DNA of 7,246 nt from Candidatus Yonathbacteria bacterium RIFOXYC2_FULL_47_9 (lineage in GTDB: Bacteria; Patescibacteriota; Minisyncoccia; Phycocordibacterales; UBA1550), in the NCBI GenBank assembly GCA_001825115.1, contig MHUY01000001.1, positions 16,865 through 24,110 on the forward strand, in the 5' to 3' direction. This document shows, piece by piece, positions 1-5,115 of this stretch. The notes below the pieces were generated by a model. The model did not search any database and was not told where the DNA came from. It saw nothing but the letters and a program-made list of their open reading frames with translations. Position 1 is the first letter of the stretch, and every line of letters begins with the position of its first letter. Position numbers and translations under genes: made by a program.

Positions 1-816
1 GACGAATCACTCTTCAGTACATTCTGGCCTGCCGATGTGCAAGTGCTTGGTAAGGATATCGTGCGATTTCATGCACTTCTCTGGCCAGCAATGTTGCTCT
101 CTGTAAAACTCCCGCTCCCTAAGGAGCTTCTTGTGCACGGCTTTGTTACTTCGGGTGGCAAAAAAATGTCAAAGTCGCTTGGTAATGTACTTAAGCCGCA
201 TGACTTTATTGATGAGTATGGCGTGGACGCGCTCAGGTACTATCTTTCGCGCGAAGTAACGCCAACCGAAGATTGGGATCTCACACTCGAAAAATTCAAA
301 GAAGCGTATAATGCAAATCTTGCTAATGGTCTCGGCAACCTTGTTTCAAGGACCCTTAAGATGGCGGAGCAGTACTTTGGTGGACAGGTAACGGGAAGCA
401 TTGCCAGCGCACTTCCTGTGCACGCCCGTATTGCAGAAGTGACCGTGTTGGGTGATCTTGCGGGGCTCACTATTCCATACCTTATTACGAACGACATCCT
501 CCCGCGCTATCATGCGCATATGCGCGCGTACGAGGTCAACAAGGCCGCAGATGTAGTTTGGGAGCTTATAGGGTATCTCGATCAGTATATCGCTGACTAT
601 GAGCCGTTCAAGTTGGTAAAAACAGACAAAGATGCCGCTGAAAAGATTATTTGGAGTGTGATGTACGGCATTGCCGACATTGCAGAAATGATCACACCAT
701 TCTTGCCGGACACAGCTACAAAGATCAAATCTCTCCTTGGCGCCTCCGAAGGAGGAGGGGAGCGTGTATTCGCTTCACACCTTCCTTCAGAACCTCTTTT
801 TATGCGCAAAGAATAA
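1..816 (+). CDS. metG: Methionyl-tRNA synthetase, C-terminal part (5' end outside window)
   Basis: This enzyme charges tRNA-Met with methionine in the cytoplasm using ATP. The reading frame is open from base 1, so the first in-frame ATG-like codon is not the start; 271 residues are visible. The opening residues, FWPADVQVLGKDIVRFHALL, match the conserved end of the class I catalytic core. The KMSKS ATP-binding loop follows at 163-177, in the context GGKKMSKSLGN. The rest is the helical anticodon-binding domain, including a segment around WELIGYLDQYIADYEPFKL. The protein stops shortly after this domain, so it lacks the C-terminal tRNA-binding dimerisation domain found in some MetRS. What is missing is the N-terminal Rossmann half with the HIGH motif. 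Identification is near certain from the motifs. The next gene, tatD, often follows metG in bacteria. Confidence 0.96.
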   Translation, partial: DESLFSTFWPADVQVLGKDIVRFHALLWPAMLLSVKLPLPKELLVHGFVTSGGKKMSKSLGNVLKPHDFIDEYGVDALRYYLSREVTPTEDWDLTLEKFKEAYNANLANGLGNLVSRTLKMAEQYFGGQVTGSIASALPVHARIAEVTVLGDLAGLTIPYLITNDILPRYHAHMRAYEVNKAADVVWELIGYLDQYIADYEPFKLVKTDKDAAEKIIWSVMYGIADIAEMITPFLPDTATKIKSLLGASEGGGERVFASHLPSEPLFMRKE

Positions 817-830
817 AGAATATAGAAGTC

Positions 831-859
831 ATCTCAACTTATTTGGAGTAAGTTGAGAT
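831..859 (+). terminator. Possible weak terminator hairpin after metG
   Basis: A perfect 11-bp stem (831-841 with 849-859) with a 7-base loop lies 15 bases after the metG stop. Only ATTTCC follows, not a proper T-run, so intrinsic termination would be inefficient. It may instead be one arm of the alternative structure spanning 821-911. Confidence 0.35.
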
Positions 860-882
860 TTCCTGTATGCTTATAATATAAT
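853..882 (+). promoter_or_regulatory. Promoter for tatD
   Basis: TTGAGA at 853-858 (5 of 6 matches to the -35 consensus) is followed after 18 bases by TATAAT at 877-882, a perfect -10. A second, overlapping TATAAT lies at 872-877. Transcription would begin near 889, giving a leader of about 25 bases. The -35 box lies inside the right arm of the 831-859 hairpin, so anything acting on that palindrome would also affect the promoter. Confidence 0.6.
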
Positions 883-913
883 AAGCGATTTATTTTGAGA
901 TGACTTCTATACT

Positions 914-1732
914 ATGACACCAAGATTTTTTGATATCCATGCTCATGTGTGGGATCCAGCATTCAACGAAGACCGTAACGCCGTAATTGCACGCATGCAA
1001 GAAAAAGGAGTAGCGTCTATTATGATAGGGACCGACTTCAAGAGCTCACAGGACTCAGCAATGATGGCCTCATTCACGGACGAAGGAATCTTTGCTTCTA
1101 TTGGTGTACACCCCATCGATGATATTGAGGCGCGTTTTCTCGTGCCTCTTTTTGATCAACTAACGGAAGGTAAGCGCGTGGTCGCGGTCGGGGAGTGCGG
1201 CCTTGATTACTCACGTTTGGACGAAGTTTCTGATGTTGTTTTAGAAAAAGAGCGCCAGCGCAAACTTTTTGAGATGCAGATTGATTTTGCGCTTGCACAT
1301 AATCTCCCCCTTATGCTTCACGTTCGTGATAGCGATAAAGCGCTTGCTGATGCGCATCACGATATTTTGGCAATATTAAGAGAAAAGAAAAAGGAAGCGG
1401 GCGAGAACCTTCGAGGGAATGTGCACTTTTTTTCACAAACATTTGCTATTGCACGCGAGTACCTTGTTCTTGGTTTTACCATATCTTTTACCGGAGTAAT
1501 CACGTTCAGTCGTGAGTACGACGAGGTGATTCGTCTGACACCACTTGATAGTATTATGACTGAACCAGACTCGCCATATGTTGCGCCAGCGCCGTACCGC
1601 GGAAACCGTAACGAGCCTGTTTATGTCGAAGAAGTCGTAAAAAAACTTGCCGAGATTCGCGGTGAAGACTTCGAAACCGTCCGCGCCGCCACCGTTCAGA
1701 ACGCCCTGCGAGTATTCAATATTGTCGTGTAA
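914..1732 (+). CDS. tatD: TatD-family metal-dependent hydrolase / DNase
   Basis: This is a TIM-barrel amidohydrolase-fold protein of 272 residues, the usual TatD length. Family members are divalent-metal 3'-5' exonucleases or DNases involved in DNA repair and quality control. The metal ligands are visible in order: the HxH pair H9/H11 in DIHAHVWD, E94 in VGECGLDY, H136 in LMLHVRDSD, H171 in GNVHFFSQT and D219 in TEPDSPYVAP. The family signature continues as PYRGNRNEPVYV. An in-frame stop at 896-898 makes ATG 914 the first possible ATG start. No clear Shine-Dalgarno is present; GAGA at 897-900 is 13 bases away. The gene lies 97 bases after metG and has its own promoter. The substrate cannot be read from sequence, so the exact activity within the TatD family stays open. 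Confidence 0.95.
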   Translation: MTPRFFDIHAHVWDPAFNEDRNAVIARMQEKGVASIMIGTDFKSSQDSAMMASFTDEGIFASIGVHPIDDIEARFLVPLFDQLTEGKRVVAVGECGLDYSRLDEVSDVVLEKERQRKLFEMQIDFALAHNLPLMLHVRDSDKALADAHHDILAILREKKKEAGENLRGNVHFFSQTFAIAREYLVLGFTISFTGVITFSREYDEVIRLTPLDSIMTEPDSPYVAPAPYRGNRNEPVYVEEVVKKLAEIRGEDFETVRAATVQNALRVFNIVV

Positions 1733-1777
1733 GTCTGAGTTTTCACCTTGGAGTGAGCCGTTCTGTTTTTTGGTGCC

Positions 1778-1812
1778 TTGCGCAGCGCGGCGGCGCGAGC
1801 GGAGCAATTTTT
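1778..1812 (+). terminator. Imperfect GC-rich hairpin with T5 tail after tatD
   Basis: TTGC at 1778-1781 pairs with GCAA at 1804-1807. Further pairs inside (1783-1802, 1785-1800, 1786-1799, 1788-1797, 1789-1796) are interrupted by three symmetric G/A mismatches. Five Ts follow at 1808-1812. Position (46 bases after the tatD stop) and T-run fit an intrinsic terminator, though the mismatches make the stem weaker than usual. It is far more GC-rich than its surroundings, which suggests a dispersed intergenic repeat. Confidence 0.45.
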
Positions 1813-1841
1813 CAGCAGAAAAATATGCGTGCAGCAGAAAA
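1807..1841. repeat. Small hairpin and repeated CAGCAGAAAA
   Basis: ATTTTTC at 1807-1813 pairs perfectly with GAAAAAT at 1818-1824 around a 4-base loop, overlapping the T-run of the preceding GC-rich hairpin. The ten bases CAGCAGAAAA occur at 1813-1822 and again at 1832-1841. Together with the GC-rich hairpin this gives 1778-1841 a repeat-like texture unlike the coding DNA around it. Confidence 0.5.
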
Positions 1842-1861
1842 TAGAATGGCGAACGTACTTT

Positions 1862-1890
1862 TTGACTTTCCCCCTTTTGTCTGGTAGGAT
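1862..1890 (+). promoter_or_regulatory. Promoter of the rpsF-ssb-rpsR operon
   Basis: TTGACT at 1862-1867 (5 of 6 matches to -35) is separated by exactly 17 bases from TAGGAT at 1885-1890 (-10). TGG immediately upstream of the -10 gives an extended -10 as well. Transcription should start near 1897, giving an unusually long leader of about 197 bases before rpsF. This is the best-formed promoter in the window, as expected for ribosomal protein genes. Confidence 0.75.
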
Positions 1891-1902
1891 ACACGGGTTA
1901 TT

Positions 1903-1931
1903 AGGTTAACGGGGGAAACCCCACCGAACCT
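1903..1931 (+). promoter_or_regulatory. S6:S18-binding-like leader motif
   Basis: AGGTT (1903-1907) pairs with AACCT (1927-1931). An internal loop follows, with AAC on the 5' side and ACCG (1923-1926) on the 3' side. A GGGG/CCCC stem (1911-1914 with 1919-1922) is then capped by a GAAA tetraloop. A hairpin with a CCG-containing bulge between two stems, upstream of rpsF, is the known signature of the mRNA element bound by the S6:S18 complex, which mimics its 16S rRNA site and gives autogenous control. Both rpsF and rpsR are in this operon, which supports the call. The structure is seen directly; binding is inferred. Confidence 0.65.
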
Positions 1932-2082
1932 GGTTTGAAAATAATTGTGTAACGAGTTTTGCGAAATCCGTCGCGAAAACCGAGAGATGAGAGGAGTCGT
2001 GCCGGGGCACGGCGACGAGCAGCTCGATGGTTTGCAGCAGGATTTTGCAAGACGCAGTAGCAATTATTCTCAAACTAGGTTC
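1926..2082 (+). ncRNA. Long-range-closed structured leader RNA upstream of rpsF
   Basis: Bases 1926-1947 pair with 2061-2082: 20 Watson-Crick pairs, one G-U and one mismatch (A1939/C2069) over 22 positions. This helix encloses about 113 bases containing further hairpins: 1956-1964 with 1971-1980 (one bulged G1975), GTGC/GCAC at about 2000-2010, CGAG/CTCG at 2016-2026 and TTGC/GCAA at 2032-2050. A purine-rich stretch with GAGGAG lies at 1991-1996. The outer pairs of the helix use AACCT and G1926, which also belong to the S6:S18-like hairpin, so the two structures compete. The inner strand 2061-2067 can alternatively pair with 2083-2089, close to the rpsF start. It does not resemble tmRNA, RNase P RNA, SRP RNA or 6S RNA as far as I can tell. 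It may be a cis-acting leader or a processed small RNA. Confidence 0.6.
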
Positions 2083-2093
2083 ATAATTGAAAT

Positions 2094-2636
2094 ATGGATC
2101 ATAATGAACACACGGAGCCTCGCGTTTACGAGCTAGGCTACCATCTTGTTCCGACCCTTGCTGAGGAGCAAATCCCCGCAGCGTCGGGAGCCGTGCGTGG
2201 CATGATCGAGCGGATCTCCAAGGATATCATTGCCGAGGAGCTTCCGGTCTTCATTGACCTCGCCTATCAGATCGTGAAAACGGTCGAGCACAAGAACAAG
2301 CGTTTCGACGACGCATACTTTGGATGGATCAAATTTGAGGCATCACCAGAGAGCATCGCTGCTCTCGAGGAGGAGCTCAAAAAGGACGACAATGTTCTTC
2401 GTTACCTCGTTGTTAAGACACTTCGCGAAGAGACATTTCTTTCTAAGAAATTCCCTTCATCAAACGCAAAAGCACGCGAAACAGAAATGCCTGCTGAAGC
2501 AGTAGAAGAAGAGGTCGCTGAATCAGCTGAATCAGCAGATTCACGTCCGGACGCTATTGCAGCAGAAGAAGCGCCAGCAACACCAGCTGCCTCAGAGGAT
2601 GCACTAGACAAAGCTATTGAAGAATTGGTAGCATAA
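2094..2636 (+). CDS. rpsF: 30S ribosomal protein S6
   Basis: S6 binds the central domain of 16S rRNA as a heterodimer with S18 during 30S assembly. The protein has 180 residues, longer than the roughly 95-135 common in other bacteria. The S6 fold runs from about residue 12 (YELGYHLVPT) to about 112, including DLAYQIVKTVEHKNKRF and the strand AYFGWIKFEA. Residues 120-180 form an Ala/Glu/Ser-rich acidic tail, probably disordered, ending in a short helix-like DALDKAIEELVA. The start at 2094 is supported by an in-frame TGA at 2088-2090; the 11 residues before the fold form a small extension. AGG at 2077-2079 is 14 bases from the ATG, too far for a normal Shine-Dalgarno, and it lies inside the leader helix. 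First gene of an operon with ssb and rpsR, probably autoregulated. Confidence 0.93.
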   Translation: MDHNEHTEPRVYELGYHLVPTLAEEQIPAASGAVRGMIERISKDIIAEELPVFIDLAYQIVKTVEHKNKRFDDAYFGWIKFEASPESIAALEEELKKDDNVLRYLVVKTLREETFLSKKFPSSNAKARETEMPAEAVEEEVAESAESADSRPDAIAAEEAPATPAASEDALDKAIEELVA

Positions 2637-2669
2637 GGCTACGTAATTACCAGATAATTCTTCTTCACT

Positions 2670-3131
2670 ATGTACTTAAACAAAGCGATCGTTTACGGAA
2701 ACCTTACCCGCGACCCAGAACTTAAAGCTCTTCCGTCGGGTATTAAAGTTACGAGTTTCAGTCTTGCGACCAACCGCGTCTGGAAAGACAAGGCAGGTGC
2801 AAAGCAGGAGAGTGTGGATTATCACAACATTGTATTGTTCAGCAAGCTTGCCGAGCTCGCTGCTCAGTATCTTAAAAAGGGATCCTCGGTGCTCATTGAG
2901 GGCCGTATGCAGACCCGCAGTTGGGATGATGCAACTGGCAAGAAATATCGCATGGAGATTATTGCAGATAGTATGCAGTTTGGTCCCCGCGCAGCTGGTG
3001 GCCCCGCAGAAGGAGGCTATAGCGCACCAAGTGCCGCAAGCTCTTCAAAAGCTACCTCAGCACCATCTCCCGAGCTCGAAACGATCGAATACCCCGAAGA
3101 AGACATTAACCCGGATGACATTCCGTTCTAA
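2670..3131 (+). CDS. ssb: Single-stranded DNA-binding protein
   Basis: SSB coats single-stranded DNA in replication, recombination and repair and recruits partner proteins. The 153 residues comprise an OB-fold at about 1-106 (start MYLNKAIVYGNLTRDPEL, with aromatic positions W38, F57 and W85 likely to stack on DNA). A flexible Gly/Ala/Ser/Pro linker covers about 107-137. An acidic tail ends in DINPDDIPF, the conserved C-terminal tip through which SSB docks partners. It therefore looks complete and functional. It begins 33 bases after rpsF and ends three bases before rpsR, in the common rpsF-ssb-rpsR order. No Shine-Dalgarno precedes the ATG, and the start is set by the canonical N-terminus of the family. 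Confidence 0.96.
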   Translation: MYLNKAIVYGNLTRDPELKALPSGIKVTSFSLATNRVWKDKAGAKQESVDYHNIVLFSKLAELAAQYLKKGSSVLIEGRMQTRSWDDATGKKYRMEIIADSMQFGPRAAGGPAEGGYSAPSAASSSKATSAPSPELETIEYPEEDINPDDIPF

Positions 3132-3134
3132 ACT

Positions 3135-3347
3135 ATGAAAATTACTAAACAACAGTGTTTCTTTTCAGCGAACAACGTAAAGTTGATTGACTACAAGGAT
3201 ACCGAGATCTTGAAAAAGTACTTGAATCCACACGCACGTATGATTGCCGGTAAACGTACTGGTATCTGCGCAAAGCATCAGCGCCAGCTCGCGCAAGCCG
3301 TCAAACGCGCCCGCTTCATGGCCATCTTGCCGTTCGTAGCTCGTTAA
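3135..3347 (+). CDS. rpsR: 30S ribosomal protein S18
   Basis: S18 pairs with S6 on the platform of the 30S subunit. At 70 residues it is close to the usual 65-80. Family hallmarks are IDYKDTEILKKYL at 18-30, then KRTGICAKHQRQL at 40-52 and the basic helix AVKRARFMAILPF. The zinc-type S18 pattern is partly kept: C8, C45 and H48 are present, but the second cysteine of the N-terminal CxxC is serine (C8-F-F-S11). The gene begins three bases after the ssb stop, so translation is probably coupled. No Shine-Dalgarno is visible. It is the last gene of the operon; a strong terminator follows ten bases after the stop. Confidence 0.96.
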   Translation: MKITKQQCFFSANNVKLIDYKDTEILKKYLNPHARMIAGKRTGICAKHQRQLAQAVKRARFMAILPFVAR

Positions 3348-3356
3348 AGAGAGTAC

Positions 3357-3389
3357 AAAAAAACACCGCCAATTGGCGGTGTTTTTTTT
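3357..3389. terminator. Bidirectional intrinsic terminator between rpsR and efp
   Basis: ACACCGCC at 3363-3370 and its complement GGCGGTGT at 3375-3382 form part of a continuous perfect palindrome with AATT at the centre. The stem is flanked by seven As (3357-3363) on one side and eight Ts (3382-3389) on the other, so either strand gives a GC-rich hairpin followed by a U-run. It sits between the convergent rpsR and efp genes and terminates both operons. Confidence 0.95.
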
Positions 3390-3404
3390 GTTGTTGAGCC
3401 AAAA

Positions 3405-3980
3405 CTACTTTTTGTCCACACGCTCAGCATAATCACCAGTCTCCGTGTTCACGCGAATGAGATCGCCTTCGTTGATGAACATTGGGGTATGGATAGTCGC
3501 GCCGGTTTCAAGGGTGACTTGCTTTGAGCCACCCGAGATCGTGTTGCCACGGACCGCAGGAGGAGCTTCTTTTACGAGGAGTTCAACCTTGATAGGGAGA
3601 CGGATGCCGATTATCTCGTCATCAAACACCATAGCACTAACGAGGGTGTCGGCCTTGAGGAATCCTTCCTTGCCTGCAAGGAGAGATGTTTTGAGTGCGT
3701 AACGTTCCGCAGGCTTTTTAGGGTTGCAGAACCATGACTCACCCTTACCTGTGTAAAGGTATTTAATCTCCCGGGTCTCGATGTCAGCCTCTTCAGCCTT
3801 GTCTGACTGCTGGAACGTTTGCTCGACAACACGACCACTGATGAGGTGTCTCAGCTTGGTTTGGTTGGTTGGGCGACGTTTCTGCTTCTGGGCTACGTGC
3901 GAGGAAAGGACCTCGTACGGCTCGCTATTAAGCACAATGCACTTTCCTGGTTTAATCTCGTTGTAATCTATCATTGCCAT
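3405..3980 (-). CDS. efp: Translation elongation factor P, divergent loop
   Basis: EF-P enters the ribosomal E site and relieves stalling at consecutive prolines. The 191 residues show the normal three domains: a KOW-like N-domain (about 1-64), a central OB (about 65-128) and a C-terminal OB (about 130-187), with the family signature region TIHTPMFINEGDLIRVNTETGDY near the end. The functional loop is unusual: where most EF-Ps have a PGKGxA-type tip, this one reads QKQKRRPTN. In an ungapped comparison with E. coli EF-P (recalled) a lysine still falls at position 34, the residue modified there. Start ATG 3980 gives MAMIDY; the Met at codon 3 (3974) is an alternative start. A promoter lies so close upstream that the mRNA may be leaderless. 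It follows recA by 68 bases on the same strand. Confidence 0.93.
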   Translation of the reverse strand: MAMIDYNEIKPGKCIVLNSEPYEVLSSHVAQKQKRRPTNQTKLRHLISGRVVEQTFQQSDKAEEADIETREIKYLYTGKGESWFCNPKKPAERYALKTSLLAGKEGFLKADTLVSAMVFDDEIIGIRLPIKVELLVKEAPPAVRGNTISGGSKQVTLETGATIHTPMFINEGDLIRVNTETGDYAERVDKK

Positions 3981-3990
3981 AATATGTTGT

Positions 3991-4018
3991 ATTCTACGGA
4001 TTTTTCACAAAAAGTAAA
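3991..4018 (-). promoter_or_regulatory. Promoter of efp
   Basis: On the minus strand, TTTACT (4018-4013; 4 of 6 matches to -35) is followed after 16 bases by TAGAAT (3996-3991; 5 of 6 to -10). Transcription would start near 3984, about four bases before the efp ATG at 3980, giving an almost leaderless message. No strong terminator separates recA from this promoter, so read-through from recA is also possible. Confidence 0.5.
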
Positions 4019-4048
4019 ACCCTGATTAATTTTTTCTGAGAGCGAGGA

Positions 4049-5080
4049 TTAGATACTTTCTGTCTCTTTGAGCTTGTGACGAATCTCCTTGAGGAGGGAA
4101 GCGCGTATCGCTTTGTTCTCCTTTTCTGCGAGGAAGGTACATGCAGAATCATACCCGCGACCAATCTTTACGTCGCCGTAAGCATATGAAGATCCTGACT
4201 TTTGAAGAATCTCAAACTTTTCACCGAGGCCAAGGATCTCACCTTCTTGTGAAATGCCCTTGTTGTAAAGCAGGTCGAACTCGGCTTGTTTGAAAGGTGC
4301 CGCCACTTTGTTCTTTACGACCTTGACCTTGATGCGGCCGCCGATGACATCCTCTCCTTTTTTGATCTGTGCGGTGCGACGAATATCGATACGAACCGAA
4401 GTGTAGAACTTGAGTGCCTTACCACCAGGGGTAGTTTCAGGATTGCCAAACATTACGCCAATCTGCATACGGATCTGGTTAATGAAAATGACAATGGTCT
4501 TTGAGTTGGCAACAATTGCGGTAAGCTTGCGGAGCGCTTGTGACATGAGGCGCGCCTGCTTGCCCACATGGTGTGCACCCATATCTCCCTCAATCTCATC
4601 TTTAGGGGTGAGGGCTGCGACTGAGTCGATGACAATGACATCGAGCTTTCCTGAGCGTACGAGACTCTCCACGATTTCGAGTGCTTGTTCGCCGGTATCG
4701 GGCTGCGAAATGAGGAGTTCGTCGATGTTGACGCCTAGTTTCTTTGCATAGTCAGGATCCATAGCGTGTTCAGCATCAACAAAGGCGCAAATACCACCCA
4801 TTTTCTGAGCCTCTGCGATAACATGGAGAGTGAGGGTCGTTTTGCCTGATGACTCAGGTCCAAATATCTCAACGATACGTCCGCGAGGAAGACCGCCAAC
4901 ACCAAGTGCGTAATCAAGACCGATTGAGCCAGTAGAAATAGCATCAACGCCAACCTTTGGTTTGTCGCCAAGTTTCATGATCGCTCCTTCACCAAATTTT
5001 GCCTGAATAGCCTTGATCGTATCCGCGATGTTTGCACCGTGTGTCTTAGCTTCTTTTTCTACTTTCTTTTTTACTGCCAT
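4049..5080 (-). CDS. recA: Recombinase A
   Basis: RecA forms ATP-dependent filaments on single-stranded DNA, drives strand exchange and stimulates LexA-type self-cleavage. At 343 residues it is full length and carries no intein. Visible motifs are Walker A GPESSGKT at 74-81, the catalytic-glutamate segment VDAEHAMDPD with E104, Walker B VIVIDSV at 148-154, and DNA-binding loop L2 at 201-220 (NQIRMQIGVMFGNPETTPGG). These are followed by FKQAEFDLLY and the C-terminal domain. A Lys-rich N-terminus (MAVKKKVEKE) precedes the polymerisation helix. The start lies 17 bases after the stop of the small upstream membrane protein, with no Shine-Dalgarno and no recognisable promoter or LexA box in between, so recA is probably co-transcribed with ftsK and that gene. 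Confidence 0.98.
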   Translation of the reverse strand: MAVKKKVEKEAKTHGANIADTIKAIQAKFGEGAIMKLGDKPKVGVDAISTGSIGLDYALGVGGLPRGRIVEIFGPESSGKTTLTLHVIAEAQKMGGICAFVDAEHAMDPDYAKKLGVNIDELLISQPDTGEQALEIVESLVRSGKLDVIVIDSVAALTPKDEIEGDMGAHHVGKQARLMSQALRKLTAIVANSKTIVIFINQIRMQIGVMFGNPETTPGGKALKFYTSVRIDIRRTAQIKKGEDVIGGRIKVKVVKNKVAAPFKQAEFDLLYNKGISQEGEILGLGEKFEILQKSGSSYAYGDVKIGRGYDSACTFLAEKENKAIRASLLKEIRHKLKETESI

Positions 5081-5085
5081 GGTTT

Positions 5086-5115
5086 AGTTCTTAAAGTTTA
5101 TAAAGTTCTTAAAGT
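5086..5115. repeat. 12-bp direct repeat at the recA upstream junction
   Basis: AGTTCTTAAAGT occurs at 5086-5097 and 5104-5115, a period of 18 bases. On the minus strand the first copy encodes the last residues (TLRTL) of the small upstream protein and the second falls between its stop and the recA start. The in-frame 18-base period suggests a local duplication that moved or created the stop codon. Confidence 0.7.

Larger units (their letters stand above)
821..911. repeat. 17-bp perfect inverted repeat with nested competing hairpin
   Basis: Bases 821-837 (TATAGAAGTCATCTCAA) are the exact reverse complement of 895-911. Inside the left arm, 831-841 (ATCTCAACTTA) is also perfectly complementary to 849-859 with a 7-base loop. 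The seven bases ATCTCAA at 831-837 can therefore pair with either of two TTGAGAT copies (853-859 or 895-901), and the two structures exclude each other. The right arm ends two bases before the tatD ATG. It could be a read-through attenuator, an operator or the remnant of a small inverted-repeat element. No target-site duplication is seen at the ends. The pairing is certain; the role is not known. Confidence 0.85.

Noticed and set aside
1433..1894. 153-codon open frame on the minus strand
   Set aside because: It overlaps the conserved tatD 3' end, the GC-rich hairpin and the rpsF promoter. The translation has no recognisable domain and is explained by the tatD shadow and the repeat.
1812..2063. 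83-codon open frame on the minus strand
   Set aside because: It lies across promoter, leader hairpins and repeat, with no family resemblance.
1926..2082. tmRNA, SRP RNA, RNase P RNA or 6S RNA
   Set aside because: None of the conserved cores of these RNAs was recognised, and the position right before rpsF favours a leader.
1945..2136. 63-codon open frame in the rpsF leader overlapping the rpsF start
   Set aside because: It has only weak starts (GTG/TTG at the left, ATG at 1987), unlikely composition and runs through the paired RNA arms. The complementarity explains the sequence better than coding does. A regulatory upstream frame is not excluded.
4019..4048. Terminator after recA
   Set aside because: The T-run at 4030-4035 is on the wrong strand sense for recA and no hairpin precedes it on the minus strand.
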